This document shows positions 1 through 7,683 of a stretch of DNA of 27,421 nt, piece after piece. Source of the stretch: JAKFDK01 sp036676195 (lineage in GTDB: Bacteria; Bacillota; Sulfobacillia; Symbiobacteriales; ZC4RG38); contig JAKFDK010000007.1 in the NCBI GenBank assembly GCA_036676195.1, forward strand, positions 1 to 27,421. The letters run 5' to 3'. Each line of letters starts with the position of its first letter. The stretch's first letter is position 1. Position numbers and translations under genes: made by a program. Under the pieces are notes generated by a model. It saw only the letters and a program-made list of their open reading frames with translations, did not search any database and was not told the DNA's origin.

Positions 1-1787
1 GCTGCGATCTCCTCCAGGGAGGCGTTCATTTCTTCGACGGATGACGAGACTTCTTCGGCGGCAGCGGCGTTTTCTTCGGAGATGGCGGCGATGCCGCTGA
101 CGGACCGGCTGACCTGATCGGCTCCAGCGGCCATCTCTTCGGTGGTGGCGGTATTTTCCTCGGTAACGGCAGCCACACCGTCTACCAGCCTGATCACCTG
201 ACGGCTGGAGGCTGCCACCTGCTGGGTGGCTGCTGTAATGGCCTCCATATCCTGGGTCACCTGTCCGACCACCGTCAGAATCTCCCCGAGGGCCTTACCG
301 GCATCGGCAGCCAGCCGGGAGCCGGCTTCGACTTCCGTCTGCCCCAGTTCCATGGCCTGCACGGCCTGTGCGGTACCTTGCTGAATGTTGCGGATCAAAC
401 CGGCGATCTCCTTGGCCGACGTCCCTGCCCGCTCCGCCAACTTTCGGACCTCATCCGCCACCACGGCAAAGCCCCGGCCGTGCTCGCCCGCCCGTGCGGC
501 TTCGATGGCAGCATTCAGAGCCAGCAGATTGGTCTGATCGGCAATTTCCGTGATGACCTGAGTGATAGCGCCGACCTGGTCAGACAGCCTGCCAAGGTTA
601 CGGATTTGCTCTGCTGAGGTTAGCACCGAGGTCCGGATGCGGCTCATGCCGTCCACCGTCCTGTGCACTACCTGGCTGCCGCTGGTTGCCGTATCCGATG
701 CCAGCCTGGCTGAGGCGGATACACTGCTGGCTTTGGCCGTCACATCATCGATGGCGGTGACCATCTGATTCACCGCACCGGCCGTCTCCAGAGCCGCCCT
801 GGCCTGTTCCTGGGCACCGCCGGCGACCTGAGTAATGGCGCTGTGCAACTGCTCAACGACCTGGTTGGCATTACCGACGGAAGTAGACTGGTTAGTTGCG
901 CCCTGGGCCACCTGTCCCGCGGCCTGGGCCACGCCCTGCGCCCCCTGTGCGACCTCTTCGGTGGCGCTATTCAACTGCTCCGCCGAACTGGCCACCGTTC
1001 GGGCCGAACTGGCCACCTGCTGGATCAAGTCCCGCAGGTTACGGATCATCTGGTTGAACGCTGTAGCCATGTCACCAATTTCGTCAGCGGAATTGACCCG
1101 CAATTCCTGCACCCTGAGGTCGCCCGCCGCCAGGAGCTGGGCCACTGCTGCTGTCTGCCGGACCGGGCGGGAGATCCGGCGGGCCAGGACCAGTGCGATG
1201 ATCACACCGATGACCGCGGCCGCCAGGGAAATGGCCAGGCTCAGGCTCAGTGCCTGGGTAGCTGTCGCACGGGCGGCGGCCTCGGCTTGTTGGGCAATGT
1301 TCTCCTGGGCGGCGATCAGCTCCTGCACTGCCTGCAGGACATCGGCTCGGGCCGCCGGCAGGGTGGTGGTAACGAGTACCTGGATCTTCTGCTGGTTCAG
1401 ATCCTGTTCAGTGAAAATCGTTTCTGCCATACTGCCAAAGTTCTCATCGGCTTTCTCAACCTTGGCCAGAATCTGTTGGACCTCATTGCGTTGTACCAGC
1501 TTTTTCATTTCAGCCAGGCTGGTGCCAGTTTCCTTTTGTGCCAGGTCAAACTCCTGTTTATAGCTCGCATTTGAAGTTAACAGGTAACCGAAGATCGCCC
1601 GCCCGGTGGCATTTTCGGCGGCTTCCAGGCGGCGGGACAGGGCCTGAACCCTTATGCGTTCGGTAACATCCTGGTAATGAGTGCTGACAGCGTTGAGCCG
1701 GTTGATGCCGACGAAGGCGACGGTGCCGAGAAGTGCCAATACCAGAAGGAATCCGGCCAGCAGTTTGTTTCCGATGGTAAGTCGCAT
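1..1787 (-). CDS. Methyl-accepting chemotaxis protein, C-terminus cut by window edge
   Basis: This is a transmembrane chemoreceptor that would signal to the CheA/CheW array. The reading frame is open from an ATG at 1787 to the window edge, so about 595 residues are visible and the end is missing. The start follows GAGGAG eight bases upstream. Residues 8-27 form a first membrane helix. Residues 28-180 form a mostly helical extracytoplasmic sensor, and residues about 184-202 form a second membrane helix. A HAMP linker follows (ARRISRPVR). The long coiled-coil signalling domain includes the hallmark hairpin-tip residues DQTNLLALNAAIEAARAGE and GFAVVADEVRKLAE. Alanine- and glutamate-rich heptads around the tip are likely methylation sites. 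The ligand is unknown. Expression appears to be controlled by the c-di-GMP riboswitch in its leader. Confidence 0.95.
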   Translation of the reverse strand, partial: MRLTIGNKLLAGFLLVLALLGTVAFVGINRLNAVSTHYQDVTERIRVQALSRRLEAAENATGRAIFGYLLTSNASYKQEFDLAQKETGTSLAEMKKLVQRNEVQQILAKVEKADENFGSMAETIFTEQDLNQQKIQVLVTTTLPAARADVLQAVQELIAAQENIAQQAEAAARATATQALSLSLAISLAAAVIGVIIALVLARRISRPVRQTAAVAQLLAAGDLRVQELRVNSADEIGDMATAFNQMIRNLRDLIQQVASSARTVASSAEQLNSATEEVAQGAQGVAQAAGQVAQGATNQSTSVGNANQVVEQLHSAITQVAGGAQEQARAALETAGAVNQMVTAIDDVTAKASSVSASARLASDTATSGSQVVHRTVDGMSRIRTSVLTSAEQIRNLGRLSDQVGAITQVITEIADQTNLLALNAAIEAARAGEHGRGFAVVADEVRKLAERAGTSAKEIAGLIRNIQQGTAQAVQAMELGQTEVEAGSRLAADAGKALGEILTVVGQVTQDMEAITAATQQVAASSRQVIRLVDGVAAVTEENTATTEEMAAGADQVSRSVSGIAAISEENAAAAEEVSSSVEEMNASLEEIA

Positions 1788-1934
1788 GGTTGCTTCTCCT
1801 CATGTGAAAAGTAGAGATCAAAAATGCTTATATGTATATTTTGCTCGGGCACTGGACCGGAGCCCCGGAAAACGACAGTCTGTATGACACCTCCTCAGTG
1901 TGGTCCTGGTTGCGGACCCAGGGACGGGGCAGCC

Positions 1935-1969
1935 AAAAAAATTCAGCTTTCGCCATGTGGGAAAGCTGA
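1935..1969 (-). terminator. Riboswitch expression-platform terminator
   Basis: On the minus strand, TCAGCTTTC (1969-1961) pairs perfectly with GAAAGCTGA (1951-1943). A run of seven T follows (1941-1935), giving an intrinsic terminator between the c-di-GMP aptamer and the chemoreceptor start. The loop and 5' arm contain TTCCCAC, which can instead pair with GTGGGGA of the aptamer P1 3' strand (1981-1975). Confidence 0.85.
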
Positions 1970-1974
1970 TGTAC

Positions 1975-2093
1975 TCCCCACTTCGTTCTCGTTTCGGAAA
2001 CCCGGCTGGCGTAGAGAGACTGCGCTCCCCGTAGCTCCGTGGCTTTGCGGCCCCGTCTTTCAACGGGTGTGCCCTTTCGACTAAAGAGTGGGA
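1975..2093 (-). promoter_or_regulatory. Cyclic-di-GMP-I (GEMM-I) riboswitch aptamer
   Basis: Read on the minus strand, the segment carries the conserved GEMM-I core in order. The P2 hairpin CCCGT-TGAAAG-ACGGG has a GAAA-type loop. It is followed by GCCGCAAAGCC, then a second hairpin that starts at ACGGAGCTACGG and closes at GCCAGCCGGGTTTCCG. The outer stem P1 is TCCCACT (2093-2087) with AGTGGGGA (1982-1975). The class senses c-di-GMP and often controls motility and chemoreceptor genes. The terminator directly 3' of P1 makes this a transcriptional switch for the downstream chemoreceptor. Confidence 0.85.
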
Positions 2094-2212
2094 CATATAC
2101 CTTGCCTGAACCCGGCCCTACGCGACTCGGGCCAATACCTCTGCGTGAAAGCTATCGGAATACCGGTGACGGAAAACGACACGTCCAGTCAGGATACTGT
2201 TTCTAAGTTAGA

Positions 2213-2241
2213 AGCATACGTATAGGAAGATTCAATGTCAA
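2213..2241 (-). promoter_or_regulatory. Sigma-70-type promoter of the chemoreceptor leader
   Basis: Minus-strand TTGACA (2241-2236), a 17-base spacer and TATGCT (2218-2213) form a near-consensus promoter. The start site would be near 2206, giving a leader of about 420 nt that contains the riboswitch and terminator. Confidence 0.75.
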
Positions 2242-2836
2242 GCGACTTTTGCATTGATATTTATTATAATAAGATGGACTAATGCTACTTTTAGCAAGGA
2301 AGGATTAGTGGTCCCCTTCTGGAAAAGCGACGGTCGGGCGCGGACAATCGCCAGGGAGATGCCTGCGTTCGGCGTCACGGCCAACAGTTGCAGCCCATGG
2401 AAGAAGAGCGCCAGAACCACCAGTGAGATCACCGCAGACCCATCACATCTGAGGGCGAGCCGTCGCGGGGCACCGCGGGGTTTTGTGGGAATCTGTTCAG
2501 TCGATAGGGCGGCGGTACTTCCTGGGCCCGGGTGCCGGGCTCCATACCCAGCTCTTCATCCGGCGTCCGGATCAGGGTCCGGTACTGCTCTAGCGCGGCG
2601 CCCCGGTTCTCCTGCTCGGCAAAGCACTCCATAAGGGACAGGTGGGCGGCAAAGAGCGCACCGTCCCGGTCCTGATCGTCCGGCCGGTAGAACAGGGCGG
2701 TGCGACCGGCGGTTGTCGCCCCCAGCCACTGAGCCGGAACGACGCTCTTGCCGGTCAACGTGAGGCAGGCATGGCACAGCCGCCGTAGTTGGCTGTTGGG
2801 AGTTGCCCCGCCTGGGCACCGTGACGGATGACAGGC
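2242..2836. other. Gene-poor stretch with remnants
   Basis: No intact gene is convincing here. The minus frame 2432-2238 encodes a short hydrophobic segment containing LQLLAVTPNAGISLAIVRA, reminiscent of a transmembrane piece of an EamA-type transporter, with no start context or completion. Next to it lies a fragment of a BTAD-type regulator (listed separately). The stretch looks like decayed DNA between the chemoreceptor and the end of the cupin/ABC operon. Confidence 0.4.
2501..2690 (-). pseudogene. Fragment of a BTAD/SARP-type transcriptional regulator
   Basis: One minus-strand frame encodes a piece closely matching the bacterial transcriptional activator domain: a helix with LFAAHLSLMECFAEQ, then AALEQYRTLIRTPDEELGMEP, ending near TRAQEV. 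In this family the pattern is a TPR-like pair with QY...L..ELG..P. Flanking residues on both sides are unrelated, and there is no DNA-binding domain or plausible start. It is therefore read as a truncated relic rather than a working gene. Confidence 0.5.
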
Positions 2837-2878
2837 GGGAGCCCTGAGCCACACCTGCTGGCGTGGCCCAGGGCTCCC
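2837..2878 (-). terminator. Hairpin ending the cupin/ABC/TPP-enzyme operon
   Basis: Inverted arms at 2837-2852 and 2863-2878 give a 16-pair stem with one G.U pair, 13 bases after the stop of the TPP enzyme. There is no T-run, so it may act as an mRNA-end stabiliser or a weak terminator. Confidence 0.55.
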
Positions 2879-2890
2879 GGCGGGCGGTTT

Positions 2891-4591
2891 CTACAGGTGC
2901 AGCGCATCCTCCACGGAGCGGCGTACCGGTTCCAGGTTGGCCACGTCCCGTTCCACCATGACCTCCACCACGGCGGGCAGGCCGCTGGCCAGAGCCCGCT
3001 GTACGGCCGGGCCCACGTCTTCCCCCTGCCCGACCCGTTCGCCGTGGGCGCCCATGGCCCGGGCGACTGCCGCCAGGTTGGGCATGGGCAGGTCACTGCC
3101 GATGTGACGCCCGCCATAATGGCTGTGCTGCTTGGCCTTGATGCTGGCATACATGCCGTTGTTGGGGACCACCGCCACCACCGGCAGGTTGTGGTAGAGA
3201 GCCGTGGACAGCTCATTCATGACCATCGTAAACGCCCCGTCACCGGTGAAGGAAATGACCTGCCGCTCCGGGTGGGCCAGCTTGGCGGCCAGGCCCATGC
3301 AGTACCCGCTGCCCATGATGCTAAAGTCACCGGGCGAGAGGGTGGGGGCGGTGGCCTGCCAGGCATACAGGAACCATTCGTGGGTGTTGCCCGCCTCGCC
3401 GATCACAATGGCGTCCTTTTCCACCACCGCGCGGACCTCCTGGAACAGGCGCAGGCGCCGGACCGGGCTGCCCGTCATGCTGGCAGCGTCGGTGGCCTGC
3501 CTGGCCCAGAAGGCTTCCTTACGCTGTTGCACGCTTTCCGACCAGGGGGTTGCCTGCCGGCGCGCAACGTCGCTTTCCTGCACGGCCGCGAGCAGGTCGG
3601 CCAGCACCGCCGCGCAGTCTCCGACAATGCCGGCCGCCACCGGGTAGCTCTTGCCGATTTCCAGCGGGTCGATATCGACATGAATAATGGGGACGTCCGG
3701 CGGGATCACCGTATGGCCGTAACGGGCCGTGGTCAGCTCACTCATCGTGCTGCCCACGGCCAGAATCAGGTCGCTCTGGCGGACGGTCTCCTTACCGATG
3801 GGGTAACCTTCGCTCTGCACGTGGCCGGCACTCAGCGGGTGGTCTTCCGGGAACAGCCCCTTGTGCTGCTTGCCGACCGCCACCGGAATGGCCAGATACT
3901 CGGCCAGGGCCTGCAGTTCGGCCAGGGCGCCGGACCAGCGGATGCCGCCGCCGGCCAGAATCACCGGGCGCTGGGCCCGGGTGAGCAACCGAACTGCCTC
4001 CCGGATCTGCTGCGCATCGCCCCGCGGCCGGTTGAGCGGCCGGTGCAGGGCCGTGGGCAGCAGGTCGGGCAGGTCCGCCCGACCCCGCTGCACGTCCCGG
4101 GGCAGCCCCACGTATACAGGCCCCTTGCGGCCGGTCAGGGCCGTGCGAAAGGCCATCTGCATCATTTCCGGAATCCGGTCGGTCCGGTGCAGATACATGG
4201 AGCGCTTGGTGATGGTCTTGAAAAGACCCACCTGGTCGATCTCATGGAAGTTGCTGAAGCCCTTCCCGACAAACTTGGTGGAGACTTCCCCGCACAGGGC
4301 GATAACGGGGGACGACTCCTGATAAGCCTGGGCAACGCCGGAAACGAGGTTGGTCGCACCCGGCCCCACAGTGGCGATACAGACGCCGGGGCGGCCGGTC
4401 ACGCGTGCCCAGCCGTCGGCCATGGCTGCCGCACATTGCTCGTGCACGGTCTGAATGTAGCGGATGTCGGATGTACGCTGGAGCGCATCGAGAATTTCCA
4501 GTACACCACTGCCGATCACGCCAAACACATGGGTGACGCCTTCGGCGCGCAGGGATTCAATGACCCATTCGGCTCCAGTCCGTTCTGCCAT
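2891..4591 (-). CDS. TPP-dependent enzyme, acetolactate synthase large-subunit family
   Basis: This is a cytoplasmic thiamine-diphosphate enzyme of 566 residues, the usual size for the acetolactate synthase/carboligase-decarboxylase family. The N-terminal PYR domain has the catalytic glutamate in HEQCAAAMADG (Glu51) and the GPGATNLVSG stretch. The central FAD/NAD-fold domain is around 190-340. The C-terminal PP domain has the Mg/TPP motif GDGAF (450-454) with NN at 477-478. It is the last gene of the minus operon, 30 bases after the intact binding-protein gene. No regulatory small subunit is adjacent and no isoleucine/valine genes are nearby. A catabolic role on a 2-keto acid or aldehyde is therefore more likely than amino-acid synthesis (inference). 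It does not resemble oxalyl-CoA decarboxylase or sulfoacetaldehyde acetyltransferase closely. Confidence 0.85.
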   Translation of the reverse strand: MAERTGAEWVIESLRAEGVTHVFGVIGSGVLEILDALQRTSDIRYIQTVHEQCAAAMADGWARVTGRPGVCIATVGPGATNLVSGVAQAYQESSPVIALCGEVSTKFVGKGFSNFHEIDQVGLFKTITKRSMYLHRTDRIPEMMQMAFRTALTGRKGPVYVGLPRDVQRGRADLPDLLPTALHRPLNRPRGDAQQIREAVRLLTRAQRPVILAGGGIRWSGALAELQALAEYLAIPVAVGKQHKGLFPEDHPLSAGHVQSEGYPIGKETVRQSDLILAVGSTMSELTTARYGHTVIPPDVPIIHVDIDPLEIGKSYPVAAGIVGDCAAVLADLLAAVQESDVARRQATPWSESVQQRKEAFWARQATDAASMTGSPVRRLRLFQEVRAVVEKDAIVIGEAGNTHEWFLYAWQATAPTLSPGDFSIMGSGYCMGLAAKLAHPERQVISFTGDGAFTMVMNELSTALYHNLPVVAVVPNNGMYASIKAKQHSHYGGRHIGSDLPMPNLAAVARAMGAHGERVGQGEDVGPAVQRALASGLPAVVEVMVERDVANLEPVRRSVEDALHL

Positions 4592-4621
4592 GGCCGCACC
4601 TATACCCCCTTTCCGTGCATG

Positions 4622-5836
4622 CTACTTCTTAATGAAGGTATCGTTCCAGATCTGCTCCCACTTCTTTGCCTCGTCGATCACGGCTGCGATATCGGCCATC
4701 TTGTACTGGAAGCCCTTATTCAGCCGCGGCGGGTTGGTTTCTACCTTGGGGTTCGCCGGAACGATGCCCTGGCTGGCCAGTTGGGTCTGGCCGTCCACGG
4801 ACAGGGCGTATTCCACCAGCAGCAGGGCCAGGTGAGGGTGAGGGGCGTTAATGGGCAGGGCAATACCGTTGGCGCGGGCCACCACCGGCTCCAGGGGCAG
4901 CCATTCCACCGGGGCGCCCTTGTCCTTCAACTGCTGGGCAATGTAATTGTAGGAGGTCAGGGCAAATGGCACCTCACCCGCCGCAACCAGGTCAGCCAGC
5001 AGGGTATGGCCTTTGCGCGTTTCGGTGTTTTGCGCCTTCAAGCCCTTGAAGTACTCCAGGGCTTTTGCTTCGCCGCCAAAGGGGCCTGACTTGACCAGGG
5101 TGGCCATCCAGTCCCAGTCCTCGGCTTCGACGGCCAGGCGGCCCTTCCACTTGGGGTCCAGCAGGTCCTGGTAAGTCTTGGGCAGTTCCTCAGGCTTGAC
5201 CAGCTTGGTGTTATACATGGGCACGAAGAAGTTAAACCGGGTGGCATGCCACAGGCCCCTGGGATCCCGGGCGGCGTCCGGATAATCCTGCATGGACGGG
5301 AGCGAGAACAGGGAGGTCAGTCCGACGCGCCCGAGTTGCTCCAGCTCCGGGCCATTGCTTTCCACCACGTCCACGTCGAACCGGTTGGCCTTCGCCTCGG
5401 TGTCAATCCGCTGCATTACCTGTTCACTGCCGCCCCGCCACAGGTTGATCTTCACATTCAGGCCGTGCTTCTCCTGGGCCCATTTCTCAAAGGCGGCCTT
5501 CAGAGTTTCGGCCATTTTGACGTTCATGGACGTGTACAGGGTCAGTGTGGTCTCGTTATTGGCCTTGGCGCCGGCAACCAGCTCCTTCACCTTGTCGGGG
5601 TTCTTGGAGGTAGCCAGGGCCATGACCTTTTTCGCCTGCTCGGTCTCGGTGAACTTCGAGGGCGACGGGTGGGCGGGGATGGCGGGTTTGGCCGCCACCT
5701 GGGGCCGAGCCTGGGTCGGAGCCGGAGCCGGAGTCTGGGGCTGGCTCGGAGCGGGTTCAGCGGCCTTTTGCCCGGACTGGCCGCACCCGCCGGCGACTAA
5801 CAAGAGCGCCAGCAGCAGGGGAATGAAGCGTTTCAT
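4622..5836 (-). CDS. ABC transporter solute-binding lipoprotein (family 1, Fe3+/AEP-type), intact copy
   Basis: This is an extracytoplasmic binding protein of 404 residues that would deliver substrate to the fused permease upstream. It has a classical lipoprotein signal peptide with the lipobox ending GGC at Cys18. A Pro/Ala-rich linker (about 25-60) follows, then a periplasmic-binding-protein fold of the ferric-iron/2-aminoethylphosphonate cluster (LTLYTSMN, VVESNGPELEQLG, DPRGLWHATR, DPKWKGRLAVEAEDWDW). The start is preceded by AGGAGGG. Roughly half its residues match the second binding protein at 9467-10516, so they arose by duplication. The usual iron-coordinating tyrosine pair is not evident, and the operon contains organic-acid-type enzymes. 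An organic anion is therefore more likely than iron, but the substrate is unknown. Confidence 0.85.
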   Translation of the reverse strand: MKRFIPLLLALLLVAGGCGQSGQKAAEPAPSQPQTPAPAPTQARPQVAAKPAIPAHPSPSKFTETEQAKKVMALATSKNPDKVKELVAGAKANNETTLTLYTSMNVKMAETLKAAFEKWAQEKHGLNVKINLWRGGSEQVMQRIDTEAKANRFDVDVVESNGPELEQLGRVGLTSLFSLPSMQDYPDAARDPRGLWHATRFNFFVPMYNTKLVKPEELPKTYQDLLDPKWKGRLAVEAEDWDWMATLVKSGPFGGEAKALEYFKGLKAQNTETRKGHTLLADLVAAGEVPFALTSYNYIAQQLKDKGAPVEWLPLEPVVARANGIALPINAPHPHLALLLVEYALSVDGQTQLASQGIVPANPKVETNPPRLNKGFQYKMADIAAVIDEAKKWEQIWNDTFIKK

Positions 5837-5897
5837 CTTTGGACCCTCCTCTTAAAAAAGCAGCCATATCAGGCCGTCAGGCTGACTGCCGCCGGGT

Positions 5898-6467
5898 TCA
5901 TGTTGCCTTGCCTCCCCGAATGAGGAGCGGCCCGATGGCAAATGCCCCCACCAGTACAGCCAGCAGATGAACGCCGGCGATCACGGCCAGCATCACCAGC
6001 CCAAACAGGACCAGCCCCAGTACATAGTCACGGCGTGGCAGCCTGGCCCCCTGCAACTGGCGTCCCGACGAGCCCAGCAGGATGCCAATGACGGCTACCC
6101 CCACCGACCGTTTGACCGGGGCCAGTGTGCCTGCTAACAGATCCGGGCTGACCAGCACGGTCAGCGCCAGAACGATCAGCGCGCCGGGGATAACCAGACA
6201 AAACACCGCGATGGCGCTGCCCAGGCTCCCGCGCAGTCGGTAACCGATCAGACCGCCCAGCCCCATGAACTTGGGGGCCGGAATCAGGGTAGCGGCAATC
6301 AGCAGGAACTGCAGATCTTCTGAAGTGAGCCAGCCGCGCTGCTGGACCAGTTCCCGGTCCAGCTTTTCCGTGGCTGCCCACATGCCGCCAAAGGTGGTGG
6401 CCCCCAGGCGGAAAAAGGTTGTCGCCAGGGTGATCAGACTGACGCCTGCTGAAGTCAACCGTGTCAC
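5898..6467 (-). CDS. Short CHR-family (chromate transporter-like) membrane protein
   Basis: This integral membrane protein of about 189 residues has the CHR signature near its N-terminus (FFRLGATTFGGMWA), the following PAPKFMGLGGLIGYRLRG segment, and four to six hydrophobic helices. Short CHR proteins normally occur as adjacent pairs that form one transporter. Here only one half is present, embedded between the ATPase and the intact binding protein, which is unusual. The start is uncertain. The GTG at 6467 sits directly on GGAG, so the TTG at 6458, ten bases after GGAG, may be used instead. The transported ion is unknown. Chromate/sulfate-type anion exchange is the family precedent. Confidence 0.75.
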   Translation of the reverse strand: MTRLTSAGVSLITLATTFFRLGATTFGGMWAATEKLDRELVQQRGWLTSEDLQFLLIAATLIPAPKFMGLGGLIGYRLRGSLGSAIAVFCLVIPGALIVLALTVLVSPDLLAGTLAPVKRSVGVAVIGILLGSSGRQLQGARLPRRDYVLGLVLFGLVMLAVIAGVHLLAVLVGAFAIGPLLIRGGKAT

Positions 6468-6515
6468 GCTCCAAACGCAGTTACAGGCGGGGGACCATGG
6501 CGGGCGTTCCTGCGC

Positions 6516-7667
6516 CTATGCGGTTGTCACAGCCGCTGTTTCGGTGCCGGCGGCCGGTTCTGGCTCACCGGCCAGAGCCAGGGCCACACACCGGCGCGGA
6601 GGCAGGTGGACCCAGATGTCACTGCCCCGGGAGAACTGGACATCCGGATGCGACCGGACCCGCAGTTCCTGGTTGCCAATCCGGATCTGGAAGTCGGTGC
6701 TTTCCCCCAGGAAGATCCAGTTCAGCACCTGGCCCCGGTACAGATTCTCGGCCACCTCTGGCGGCGTGCTGCTGATGACCACGTGTTCCGGGCGGACAGA
6801 CACCATTACCTTCGAGGTATCCGCACCGATCCGGCCAGTGGCGCACTGCACCCGGCCCAGTTCAGTTGCCACCCCGTAGCCTTCTGCCCCGCTCACTCCC
6901 TGGAGATCGCCGTGAATGAAGTTGGTGGAACCGATAAAGTCTGCAACAAACTGGTTCGCCGGCTGTTCATAGATCTCACGGGGCGTACCAATCTGCTGAA
7001 TACAGCCGTCTTTCATGACGGCAATCTGGTTGGAGAGCGCCAATGCTTCGACCTGGTCATGGGTCACGTACAGGCTGGTAATGTCCAGATCCCTTTGCAG
7101 GCGCTTGAGTTCAAACCGCATATGTTCCCTGAGCTTGGCGTCCAGGTTACTCAGTGGCTCGTCCAGCAGCAGTAGCTTGGGTTCATGCACAAGGGCACGG
7201 GCCAGGGCCAGCCGCTGCTGCTGGCCGCCGCTCAGTTTGGTGGCTTCACGCCCGGCATAGGAGCCAAGGTGCACCCGCTCCAGGGCAGCCAGGACTCTGG
7301 TTTCGATCTCGGCCCTGCTATACCGTTGCTTGGACACCCGTAACGGAAAGGCGACATTTTCGAATACACTCATGTGCGGCCAGATGGCGTACGACTGGAA
7401 CACCATGCCGATGCCCCGCGCGTGTGCCGGGATATGTACATTCCGGTCGTGCGAGAACACCACCCGGTTGTCAACGGCGATTTCGCCGCCATGGGCCTGC
7501 TCCAGCCCGGCGATACACCGGAGAGTGGTTGTCTTGCCACAACCACTGGGACCTAACAGGGTAAATAGCTTGCCTTGTGGCACATTGAAGCTTACACCGT
7601 CTACGGCATGAACCGTTTGCCCTTCGTGGCCGGCGAAGCGTTTCCGGAGGTTACTCACCTTCAGCAT
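6516..7667 (-). CDS. ABC transporter ATP-binding protein (PotA/FbpC type)
   Basis: This cytoplasmic ATPase of 383 residues would power the neighbouring fused permease. Walker A is GPSGCGKT (39-46), the Q-loop is at FQSYAIWPHMSVFENV, the signature is LSGGQQQR (145-152), Walker B is LLLLDEP (165-171), and the switch histidine is His203 in VTHDQ. The C-terminal 140 residues form the TOBE-type regulatory domain typical of spermidine/ferric-iron/AEP importers. The start follows GAGGGGG and lies 16 bases after the permease stop, indicating one transcript. Confidence 0.93.
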   Translation of the reverse strand: MLKVSNLRKRFAGHEGQTVHAVDGVSFNVPQGKLFTLLGPSGCGKTTTLRCIAGLEQAHGGEIAVDNRVVFSHDRNVHIPAHARGIGMVFQSYAIWPHMSVFENVAFPLRVSKQRYSRAEIETRVLAALERVHLGSYAGREATKLSGGQQQRLALARALVHEPKLLLLDEPLSNLDAKLREHMRFELKRLQRDLDITSLYVTHDQVEALALSNQIAVMKDGCIQQIGTPREIYEQPANQFVADFIGSTNFIHGDLQGVSGAEGYGVATELGRVQCATGRIGADTSKVMVSVRPEHVVISSTPPEVAENLYRGQVLNWIFLGESTDFQIRIGNQELRVRSHPDVQFSRGSDIWVHLPPRRCVALALAGEPEPAAGTETAAVTTA

Positions 7668-7683
7668 GCCGAGGCCCCCTCAC

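Noticed and set aside
2828..5089. 753-codon open frame on the plus strand
   Set aside because: It lies antisense to the TPP enzyme and the binding-protein gene, both with clear family motifs. It arises from the high G+C third positions of those genes and has no homology features.
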